Below, in pieces: positions 36,417 to 43,013 of a stretch of DNA of 64,000 bases. This DNA comes from an uncultured Mycoplasmatota bacterium. Lineage in GTDB: Bacteria > Bacillota_I > Bacilli_A > RF39 > UBA660. The position numbers were made by a program, and so were the translations under genes. The notes beneath the pieces were generated by a model that was not told the DNA's origin, did no database searches, and was given only the letters and a program-made list of their open reading frames with translations. Position 1 is the first letter of the stretch. Every line of letters begins with the position of its first letter. Where the stretch lies: NCBI GenBank assembly GCA_947056845.1, contig CAMSCJ010000003.1, positions 1 through 64,000 on the forward strand, read 5' to 3'.

Positions 36417-36439
36417 TTATTTTCCCTCCTTTCACATCT

Positions 36440-36665
36440 TGTTTTAAAAATAATACTCTATCTCACTAGGGCATAATATATGCCCAATCGTGAGCTAAGG
36501 AATAATTCCTTAGAATCCTTTATGCTTGTTTTAGTTTCAACCAATACCTGATAAACAGGTAAAGGTACCAACTAAAGCAAGATTAATTAAACGATAACTA
36601 TATCATTTAATTAATTGATAATGAATTCACTATCGCCACTTTCATTTACTAAAGTAAACGGAAAC
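36440..36665 (-). other. Probable origin of transfer (oriT) region
   Basis: The ~260 bp between the relaxase and RepA-like genes are packed with inverted repeats: GGGCATA/TATGCCC, the palindrome CTAAGGAATAATTCCTTAG, ACCTG/CAGGT, TTAATTAAA/TTTAATTAA, TTTACT/AGTAAA and AAACGTG/CACGTTT. MobV elements carry oriT just upstream of the mob gene, as here. The exact nick site cannot be fixed by eye. Confidence 0.5.
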
Positions 36666-36674
36666 GTGCCACGT

Positions 36675-37625
36675 TTATTCATTATTCTCGGAAGGTTCTT
36701 CATAAGAACAATGCCATAATCTTTCAGTAGCAGTTCTTTTACTTGTTATATGAAGACCTTCACTTTCCAACAAACTTATGTGTCTTTGAATTAAACCACC
36801 AAGTTGTGTTGGTGTTAATAAAATATTTGTCTTAGATAAAATATCTGATATTGTATAATCAAAATCTTTCTTTTGGACTGCATATTTTATAAATAGTAGT
36901 AGATTATAATCAATTTCATCATCACTATTTTCATCAATTACTGAAAATGTTTGATTATCATTTCTTTTTAAATTTAATTCTAATCTACCTAAATCTCTAC
37001 CTTTATATGATAAAGTGAGCTTATTATAATTATTTTTAGATTCTTTTAATTTAATGATTCCAGATACATCAGCATTTAATCCAACACTACCCATAGTGTC
37101 ATCTCTTTTATTTAAGTGATGTGTAACGAGTAGAGTAATATTATATTTCTTACATAAATCTTTTAATTTTCTAAATACTACATCATTAATTTCTTGATAG
37201 TTATTTAAATCATAACTTGGATCAAACTTTATATCTTTAAACATATCCATAATGACAAATAAAGTTTCTCCATCAAATGTTAAATTATGAATATCTGTTT
37301 CAATATCTCTGATATAAAAGTCTGGTGTATCATCAGAATCTATCACATGAAATTTATCTATATTAGGTTTCAAATTCATCAATTTAAATCTTGATTCTAA
37401 TTGATTTATATCTCCCTCTGTGGTAATATATAAGATATGAGAGGGATTTACTTTGAATCCTAAAAAATCTTCTCCAGTAGTAAGAGAGAAGGCAAGTTGC
37501 TGCGCTAACATTGACTTGCCAACCTTAGGATGAGATACAAGTAGATAAACTCCGGCTGATATCATTAAGTTTTCAACAATGATATCTTTTTTTATTGTTT
37601 TATTTATTTCATTTAGTTGTTTCAC
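36675..37625 (-). CDS. RepA-like AAA/RecA-fold helicase ATPase
   Basis: 316 residues, GTG start with GGGAGATGAT upstream. RecA-fold features: Walker A SHPKVGKSM near residue 36, ITTEGD, Walker B FVIMDMFKDI, and VTHHLNKRDDTMGSVGLNADV, the sequence type of RSF1010 RepA/DnaB-like helicases and regulatory ATPases of small mobile elements. A C-terminal winged-helix-like region (~230-300) may bind DNA. It probably supports autonomous replication or mobilisation of the excised circle. It is followed by the oriT-like region and relaxase. Confidence 0.75.
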   Translation of the reverse strand: MKQLNEINKTIKKDIIVENLMISAGVYLLVSHPKVGKSMLAQQLAFSLTTGEDFLGFKVNPSHILYITTEGDINQLESRFKLMNLKPNIDKFHVIDSDDTPDFYIRDIETDIHNLTFDGETLFVIMDMFKDIKFDPSYDLNNYQEINDVVFRKLKDLCKKYNITLLVTHHLNKRDDTMGSVGLNADVSGIIKLKESKNNYNKLTLSYKGRDLGRLELNLKRNDNQTFSVIDENSDDEIDYNLLLFIKYAVQKKDFDYTISDILSKTNILLTPTQLGGLIQRHISLLESEGLHITSKRTATERLWHCSYEEPSENNE

Positions 37626-37638
37626 TTATATCATCTCC

Positions 37639-37890
37639 CTATATTTTTTTTGTTAATTCTTTACTAGAAACTCTAGATTCTAAATAAGGTATATCTATAT
37701 CAAAGAATGCTACAACTTCTTTTGTAGGTACAACAGACTTTGGAATAAGATAACCTTGTTTTTCTAATTTTTCTTTAATTTTTTTCTTAGCCTTTAGTGC
37801 AGAATTTCTACCTAGATGTCCAAGTTTCATAATATCTTCTAGGGTGCACCATTGTTTAGCTATTAAATTTAATGTTTCTTCTGCAGACAT
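37639..37890 (-). CDS. Small helix-turn-helix protein (DUF3173/Xis-like)
   Basis: 83 residues, with AAAGGAGGAAT upstream. CTLEDIMKLGHLGRNSALKAKKKIKEKL resembles the N-terminal helix-turn-helix of the small DUF3173/excisionase-like proteins common in integrative elements, followed by PTKEVVAFF. It may direct excision or regulate the element. It lies in the leftward operon between the winged-helix protein and RepA. Confidence 0.6.
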   Translation of the reverse strand: MSAEETLNLIAKQWCTLEDIMKLGHLGRNSALKAKKKIKEKLEKQGYLIPKSVVPTKEVVAFFDIDIPYLESRVSSKELTKKI

Positions 37891-37910
37891 TTTTATTCCT
37901 CCTTTCGTTT

Positions 37911-38165
37911 TTAATCTGTTTTTGGTGATACATAAACGTAATACGTATCATCTAAAGAACCATAAATAATATATTTCTTTTTTCTTAATTCTCTAAATGC
38001 TAAAGCAACATCTTTTCTACTATCATTACTAAGAGAGTAGAGGTCAATATTATTTAACTCATCATTAGGTCTAATTAATATAGAATTAAGCATTCTAGTT
38101 GCTTCTAAAGATAAGTCCTTAGGTACAACATAATCAGTAATATTCTCTTTTTTAAACAATCTCAT
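37911..38165 (-). CDS. Small winged-helix-like protein
   Basis: 84 residues, with GAAAGGAGG upstream. The central segment (SLSNDSRKDVALAFRELRKKKYIIYGSLDDTYYV) reads like a winged helix: a recognition helix followed by a beta hairpin. No family is recognised. It is the first gene of the leftward operon, directly after the operator region, so it may be a regulator or a replication-initiator partner of RepA. Confidence 0.5.
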   Translation of the reverse strand: MRLFKKENITDYVVPKDLSLEATRMLNSILIRPNDELNNIDLYSLSNDSRKDVALAFRELRKKKYIIYGSLDDTYYVYVSPKTD

Positions 38166-38195
38166 ATTTTAGCCTCCTTTCACTTTAAAATTTAA

Positions 38196-38274
38196 TGTCC
38201 GATAATAAGGACAATATAAATATAACACTGTCCAGAATTATTGTCAATGCTATTTTGTCCGAAAATGTAGACAA
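38196..38274. promoter_or_regulatory. Paired repressor operators between divergent operons
   Basis: Two 19-nt sites share the form TGTCCGA-(N)-GACAA: 38196-38214 (TGTCCGATAATAAGGACAA) and 38256-38274 (TGTCCGAAAATGTAGACAA). Each is an imperfect inverted repeat. A third TGTCC half-site lies at 38229 and TTGTC at 38241. They sit between the leftward rep/mob/int operon and the rightward operon containing an XRE repressor, a phage-like switch layout. Confidence 0.65.
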
Positions 38275-38397
38275 ACGATTAAAAAAGTGGTAAAATTAAA
38301 TTGTGCTGAAGAATAATGTACAAAAGAGAATAATAATAAATTAAAATAAATGATTGGAGTTTATTAATTAATTTCTAATTTAGTGAGAGGTGATAAG

Positions 38398-38880
38398 ATG
38401 GCAAATTATACATGGAATAATGATCTGGTTCCTAGTACTATAAAAGTAAAACAAGTTTATGGAATTGCTTTTACAAATGATTTTAGAATTTTACTAAGAA
38501 TTGAAGATAATAAATATAAATTAACCGGCGGAAAACCTGAAGTAAATGAGGATTATGAACAAACATTAAAAAGAGAATATATTGAAGAACTAAATGTTGA
38601 ATTAGAGGATTGTTATTATTTAGGCTACTTATTAGTTGAAGAAAACAATGAATCTTATGCACAAGTTAGAATGATTGCTAAAATAAAAAGCATAAATGAT
38701 AAACATATTGATCCAGCTAATGGCAAGATATACGACAGAAAATTAGTTTTACCTGATAGAGTAAAGAAATATTTAAATTATCAAGATAAAGCGGGTAATA
38801 TAATGTTAGACGAAGGTATTAATTTAGCAAAGAATACTTATGAATTTAATGAAAATTCTTTAAAAGAAGAATTAATATAA
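38398..38880 (+). CDS. Nudix-fold protein of the mobile element
   Basis: 160 residues from the ATG at 38398, with AGAGGTGATAAG upstream. Nudix box at residues ~46-68: GGKPEVNE...REYIEELNVEL, with the E and REUxEE residues present, although the first part reads GGKPE rather than GGxxE. The rest does not suggest a substrate. It is the first rightward gene after the operators and precedes the XRE regulator by 14 bp. Confidence 0.75.
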   Translation: MANYTWNNDLVPSTIKVKQVYGIAFTNDFRILLRIEDNKYKLTGGKPEVNEDYEQTLKREYIEELNVELEDCYYLGYLLVEENNESYAQVRMIAKIKSINDKHIDPANGKIYDRKLVLPDRVKKYLNYQDKAGNIMLDEGINLAKNTYEFNENSLKEELI

Positions 38881-38894
38881 TAGGAGTGGTATAA

Positions 38895-39425
38895 ATGAAT
38901 TCAGAAGAACTTAAAAATTTAATTGAATCAGCTAGAGAGGTAAAAGGTATTTCGCAAAGAGAACTTGCTAAATTAACAGGAATTAGTAGAAGTACTTTAA
39001 ATGATTTAATTAATGGAAAAATAAAAAAAGTAGATATAGATGATCTACGTAAGATTGCTGAAACTTTAGATATGTCATTATCTAAATTATTAAAAGTTGC
39101 AGGATATGATGAAATGTCTTTATATTTTCATGCGCATAAAACAAAAGATAAATACGCTGATAAATCTAGTAAAGATTTAAAAGAATTGATAGAAAAATAT
39201 AAAGAATCTGAAACAAATTTATTACAATTTGATTCTAATAAAAGAGATAAAACAAGAGAAGCAGGTTTTGTGATATTTGAAGTAGTAGAACATTTAAAAT
39301 TACTTAAAGATGGAAAAAGTAAATATACATTAGAACAAGCTATAGAAGAATTAACTAAAGCTCAAGAATTACTTAATCCTGTTATGGAAAAATATGATTA
39401 TAGTAAACTACCTAAGAAAAATTAA
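38895..39425 (+). CDS. XRE-family transcriptional regulator
   Basis: 176 residues. The helix-turn-helix covers residues ~6-65 (AREVKGISQRELAKLTGISRSTLNDLINGK), followed by a helical ~110-residue C-terminal region of unknown role. AGGAGTGG precedes the ATG. Its place beside the divergent TGTCC operators suggests it represses the rep/mob/int operon and itself, like a phage cI-type switch. Induction mechanism is not visible; no RecA-cleavage or peptidase motif is seen. Confidence 0.85.
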   Translation: MNSEELKNLIESAREVKGISQRELAKLTGISRSTLNDLINGKIKKVDIDDLRKIAETLDMSLSKLLKVAGYDEMSLYFHAHKTKDKYADKSSKDLKELIEKYKESETNLLQFDSNKRDKTREAGFVIFEVVEHLKLLKDGKSKYTLEQAIEELTKAQELLNPVMEKYDYSKLPKKN

Positions 39426-39437
39426 CTATACTAAATA

Positions 39438-39463
39438 AATTGGTCAGTTGCGACTGACCAATT
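39438..39463 (+). promoter_or_regulatory. Perfect 11-bp hairpin without T run
   Basis: AATTGGTCAGT-TGCG-ACTGACCAATT between the XRE gene and the SnoaL-like gene. With no T run it is more likely a protein-binding or RNA-processing site than a terminator. Confidence 0.45.
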
Positions 39464-39482
39464 CAAAGAAAGGAATTATAAT

Positions 39483-39827
39483 ATGAATAAAGAATATATT
39501 GAAAAATGGTTGAATAATTTAAAAAATTATTGGTTTAATAAAGATATAGAAAGTGCAGTTTCTTTATTTACTAAAACAACATTTTATCAAGAAACTCCAT
39601 TTATGAAACCGTATATAACTTTAGAAGAAATAAATCAAGAATGGCAACATGTAAAAAATGAAAACATTCAAACTATTGAGTTTAAAATATTAGCAATAGA
39701 TGGTAATAAAGTTATAGTTGAATGGCTTTTAAAACAAAACGATATTGATTATGATGGTATTTATGAAATTAAATTCAATGATGATTTAGAATGTATATAT
39801 TTTAAAAGTTGGGAGATGACAAAATGA
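39483..39827 (+). CDS. SnoaL/NTF2-like small protein
   Basis: 114 residues. The alternating helix-strand pattern with LKNYWFNKDIESAVSLFTKTTFYQETPF at the start and VEWLLKQNDIDYDGIYEIKF at the end fits the NTF2-like/SnoaL cone fold often annotated as nuclear transport factor 2 family. AAAGGAATT is upstream. The product is a small ligand-binding or isomerase-type protein; the substrate is unknown. It is coupled to the hydrolase downstream by a 4-bp ATGA overlap. Confidence 0.65.
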   Translation: MNKEYIEKWLNNLKNYWFNKDIESAVSLFTKTTFYQETPFMKPYITLEEINQEWQHVKNENIQTIEFKILAIDGNKVIVEWLLKQNDIDYDGIYEIKFNDDLECIYFKSWEMTK

Positions 39828-40360
39828 ACTATATAATATTACATGGTAGTTTTGGATCAAAAGATGGTAATTGGTTTCCATGGTTAAAAGAACAATTAAC
39901 AAATAACGGTAAAATTGTTGAATGCCCTCAAATGCCTGTTGGTGTAGGAAATCAAAATTTTGAAAATTGGTCTAATGTTATGGATACTTTAACAATAAAC
40001 GAAAATACAACTATTATTGCTCATAGTATTGCTCCAATATTTGTATGTAAATATTTAATATCAAATAAAATTAAAGTAAATAAATTAATATTTGTTTGTG
40101 GATTTAATAATTATTTAGGAATAGATAATGATTTTGATGCTGTAAATGGACCAATGTTTATAGATAACTTTGATGATGTTAAGAAATTATGTAATGATAT
40201 TGTTTGCTACTATTCAGATAATGATCCATATGTTAAATTTGAAGTAGAAAAAGATTTTGCAGATAAGCTTACTGAAAAACAATTTATTATTAAAAATGGT
40301 GGGCATATAAATTCAGAAAGTGGATATACAAAGTTTGAAGAAATTTTAACGGAGATATAA
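39824..40360 (+). CDS. Small alpha/beta hydrolase (RBBP9/YdeN family)
   Basis: 178 residues from the ATG at 39824, which overlaps the upstream stop. It begins ILHGSFGSKDGNWFPWLKEQL and continues VECPQMPV and NWSNVMDTL, the pattern of the RBBP9/YdeN serine hydrolases. The nucleophile motif reads AHSIAP rather than GHSxG, which is usual in this family; YYSDNDPYV supplies the Asp and NGGHINSESGY the His. The substrate is unknown. Confidence 0.8.
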   Translation: MNYIILHGSFGSKDGNWFPWLKEQLTNNGKIVECPQMPVGVGNQNFENWSNVMDTLTINENTTIIAHSIAPIFVCKYLISNKIKVNKLIFVCGFNNYLGIDNDFDAVNGPMFIDNFDDVKKLCNDIVCYYSDNDPYVKFEVEKDFADKLTEKQFIIKNGGHINSESGYTKFEEILTEI

Positions 40361-40361
40361 G

Positions 40362-40703
40362 ATGAATGTTGATGTTAAAAGAGTGAAAATTTTTGTGACT
40401 ATACCATTAGAAAATGTAGAAGAAGTTAGAAATGCAGTTTGTGAAGTAGGTGCAGGTGTAATTGGAAATTATACTTATTGTACTTCATCAGTTAAGTCAA
40501 TCGGTACTTTTATGCCAAATGATAATGCTAATCCTTATATTGGTAAAAATAATAATTTAGAATTTGTGGAAGAAGAAAAATTAGAATTTGTTTGTGATAT
40601 TGATAATGTTAAACAAGTAATCACTAAATTAAGAAAAATACATCCTTATGAAGAACCTGCAATAGATATTTTTCCTTTGATTGATGAAGAAGCTTTCAAA
40701 TAA
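40362..40703 (+). CDS. Stand-alone NIF3/YqfO-type PII-like domain protein
   Basis: 113 residues, one base after the hydrolase stop. The sequence VKIFVTIPLENVEEVRNAVCEVGAGVIGNYTYCT, GTFMPNDNANPYIG and HPYEEPAIDIFPL match the CutA1/PII-like domain that is inserted into NIF3/YqfO proteins and also occurs alone. It is usually regarded as a small-molecule or metal-binding module. It is translated in one cluster with the flanking genes. Confidence 0.75.
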   Translation: MNVDVKRVKIFVTIPLENVEEVRNAVCEVGAGVIGNYTYCTSSVKSIGTFMPNDNANPYIGKNNNLEFVEEEKLEFVCDIDNVKQVITKLRKIHPYEEPAIDIFPLIDEEAFK

Positions 40704-40714
40704 TAAGGATATGT

Positions 40715-41476
40715 ATGATAGCTAATAAAGAAAATATTGATAAATTGGTTAAAAAGGCACATGATTATTATGGTAATAAAGATTCAAGTACTTTAGCAAC
40801 TGTTGATTTTCCAAAAGAAATAAAATATAAAAGCAATGAATGGTTAATTTATATCTTTTATTCTTGTTTATTAGACTATGGTATGAGATCACAAAACTAT
40901 CATAAAAATTTAATAAATACTTATCATATTTATCCACAAATATTTAATCCAAATTATGCTCTAAGTAAATTTACTAAAGAAGAATTATTAAATATAATGA
41001 AAAATAATATACATCCTAGATATCCTAATGTTGCTTTAGATAAATGGATAAATTTATCATTAGAATTATCAAAATATGATAATTTAGTAGACATAATTAA
41101 AAAATTTAATAGTTTTAATGAACTTAATATGTTTGTTAGAAATATTAAAGGATATGGTCAAAAAACAGGTGGGTTATTACTTAGATTAATATATGAATCT
41201 AAAATATGTGAATTTAACGATAATTTAGGTTATATTCCTTTAGATAGGCATGATATAGAAATAAGTTATTTAAATAATATTATTGATAGTCAAAAATTAA
41301 ATAATAGTCAAATTGAAGAACTGTCTAGTGCATACATAGAAAGTGGTAACAAGTTAGATATAGATGCAAATCTTATAGATAAATATTTGTGGAATATTGG
41401 TAATGAGTTTTGTAATAAAAAGAATTGTATTGATTGCCCATTATGTAATGATTGTAAAACAAAGTTGAATAAATAG
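40715..41476 (+). CDS. Endonuclease III-like protein with C-terminal Fe-S motif
   Basis: 253 residues. A helix-hairpin-helix of HhH-GPD type is seen at NIKGYGQKTGGLLLRLIYES, followed by PLDRHDIEIS, the usual place of the catalytic Asp. The tail FCNKKNCIDCPLCNDCK has five closely spaced cysteines, similar to the [4Fe-4S] loop of endonuclease III/MIG-type glycosylases. The long N-terminal part is unusual. It could be a base-excision DNA glycosylase carried by the element, but could also act on modified phage DNA (inference). Confidence 0.65.
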   Translation: MIANKENIDKLVKKAHDYYGNKDSSTLATVDFPKEIKYKSNEWLIYIFYSCLLDYGMRSQNYHKNLINTYHIYPQIFNPNYALSKFTKEELLNIMKNNIHPRYPNVALDKWINLSLELSKYDNLVDIIKKFNSFNELNMFVRNIKGYGQKTGGLLLRLIYESKICEFNDNLGYIPLDRHDIEISYLNNIIDSQKLNNSQIEELSSAYIESGNKLDIDANLIDKYLWNIGNEFCNKKNCIDCPLCNDCKTKLNK

Positions 41477-41518
41477 TTGAACATTAAATAATTCTAAAAT
41501 GGCAAGGAGATAAATTAT

Positions 41519-41980
41519 ATGATAATTGATATTATTGAAAAAAATTTAAATAGAATAGAAAATGATTTAAATGAAATAGAAGGATTAGAAAACATAGACT
41601 TTATTGACATATTCCCAACAAGTGAAGAACATAAATTGCAGTTAGAAAACGAAATTAATAATATAGCAACACTAAAACTTAAAACTGAAAGAGGAAATAT
41701 ATATACTTTAAATAATCCTTTGGATACTAAATATGGCAAATTAGAGTGGATTAAGATTCGCTATTTTGATGAAAGTCGCCTAAATTGGGAAGCAGCAGCC
41801 GATTTTGTTGTAAAAGATAGAAATGTTTTATTTGATAAAGTTGATAAAGATGAAAGATTTACTTATATTAAAAGGACTGATTGGGATGCTATAGAATTTA
41901 AAACTAAAGATACATTAATTTATTTTTTGCAGCCATTAGCTTCAGAAGTGTATAGTAAAAAGGAAAGAGAAAATGGATAA
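41519..41980 (+). CDS. Hypothetical protein, partner of zeta-like kinase
   Basis: 153 residues, unrecognised. The N-terminal ~35 residues are strongly helical and acidic (IIEKNLNRIENDLNEIEGLEN); the rest is mixed with IRYFDESRLNWEAAADFVV. AAGGAG is upstream of the ATG. Its stop overlaps the zeta-like kinase start by 8 bp. This tight coupling, small size and acidic character would suit an antitoxin, but it does not resemble the known epsilon or PezA antitoxins. Confidence 0.5.
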   Translation: MIIDIIEKNLNRIENDLNEIEGLENIDFIDIFPTSEEHKLQLENEINNIATLKLKTERGNIYTLNNPLDTKYGKLEWIKIRYFDESRLNWEAAADFVVKDRNVLFDKVDKDERFTYIKRTDWDAIEFKTKDTLIYFLQPLASEVYSKKERENG

Positions 41981-42827
41981 TAAAATTTTAGAAAAATTGA
42001 TTGATAAATATAAGTTATTAGAAGAAGAACATAATAGAGTTTTAGAAATGCTCAAAAAAGATATTTTTAAAGGTAAGAAATCAGAAGAAAATCCTTCTAT
42101 CATGTTTGTTATAGGGCAACCTGGATCAGGTAAAACAACATTTATAAACTATGCTAATTTATCTAATTATATAGTTATAAATTCTGATGATTATCGACAT
42201 TTTAGTAAATATTCTAAAGAAATACTGACCAAACATTCAACTTATTATACAAAGTTAACAAATTTTGATGCACATTTATGGGGAGATGAACTTTTTTCAT
42301 ATGCGATAAATAGTGGATATTCAGTTCTAAGAGAAAAAGCTCCTATTGATTATAGTTTGTTGAAATTAATTAAAACACTATTATCTAAATATGATGTAGT
42401 TATTAATGTAATGGTTGAAGGTAATTTGGAAAGTTTATTAAGAACTAGAGAAAGATATGAAAAAGAAGTATTAAAAAATAACAATGCTAGGCTATCAAAT
42501 ATTGATTCACATAACAAATGCTATAATTTATTACCTGATTTTATTTCCAAATGTTTAATATGTGGTGCAAAAGTAAATTATGTTGTACCAGTTAATAATG
42601 AATTTAAAATTATTCAAGTTGATAATGATAATTTAAACTTGTTAGAAAAAATAAGAAAAGAAAGTAATGAACAAGCTTGTTGTAATTATGAGATGAGAAT
42701 GAATAATATTAAAAAATCAATGCTAAATAGAAATGCTCCACAAGAACAATTTGAAGAACTTATTAGAATAGATAAAGTATATTTTGATATGATTCGTTCT
42801 TATTCAGATAATAAATGTAAAAAATGA
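41973..42827 (+). CDS. Zeta-toxin-like P-loop kinase
   Basis: 284 residues. Walker A IGQPGSGKTTF near residue 48, followed by YIVINSDDYRHF, which corresponds to the zeta-toxin (i)D-x-D-x(n)R substrate motif, and FDAHLWGDELFSYAINSGYSVLREKAP, the zeta LID/substrate region. Zeta toxins phosphorylate UDP-N-acetylglucosamine and block peptidoglycan synthesis; whether this protein does so is inference. The N-terminal ~40 residues form a helix. It lies 8 bp into the upstream unknown gene, and a long inverted repeat covers its stop codon. Confidence 0.7.
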   Translation: MDNKILEKLIDKYKLLEEEHNRVLEMLKKDIFKGKKSEENPSIMFVIGQPGSGKTTFINYANLSNYIVINSDDYRHFSKYSKEILTKHSTYYTKLTNFDAHLWGDELFSYAINSGYSVLREKAPIDYSLLKLIKTLLSKYDVVINVMVEGNLESLLRTRERYEKEVLKNNNARLSNIDSHNKCYNLLPDFISKCLICGAKVNYVVPVNNEFKIIQVDNDNLNLLEKIRKESNEQACCNYEMRMNNIKKSMLNRNAPQEQFEELIRIDKVYFDMIRSYSDNKCKK

Positions 42828-42884
42828 CACAATGACACTATTAATGAGACTAGGGTACCCACAAACAATGTGTCACTGTGTCAT
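42824..42884. repeat. 15-bp inverted repeat at end of zeta-like gene
   Basis: ATGACACAATGACAC (42824-42838) and GTGTCACTGTGTCAT (42870-42884) pair with one mismatch around a 31-nt loop containing GGGTACCC. It overlaps the stop codon and has no T run. Each arm also holds two TGACAC words, so it may be a protein-binding array or an RNA-stabilising hairpin. Confidence 0.6.
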
Positions 42885-42919
42885 AGAAATTATCATATTA
42901 ATAGGAAAATATTGGAAAA

Positions 42920-42990
42920 TGTGCTATAATTGGTATATAAAAAGGAAGCGCTAGTACAGGCTTATTTTATAAGTTTTTGTATTGGCGCTT
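42920..42990 (+). promoter_or_regulatory. Promoter and structured leader of the helicase gene
   Basis: Extended -10 TGCTATAAT (42922-42930). The leader then forms a 12-bp stem AGCGCTAGTACA (42947-42958) / TGTATTGGCGCT (42978-42989, with G-U pairs), enclosing a second small stem CTTAT/ATAAG, followed by TTTT. It looks like an attenuator-type hairpin before the ATG at 43014. Confidence 0.5.
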
Positions 42991-43013
42991 TTAAGTAGTA
43001 AGGAAGTGAAAGA

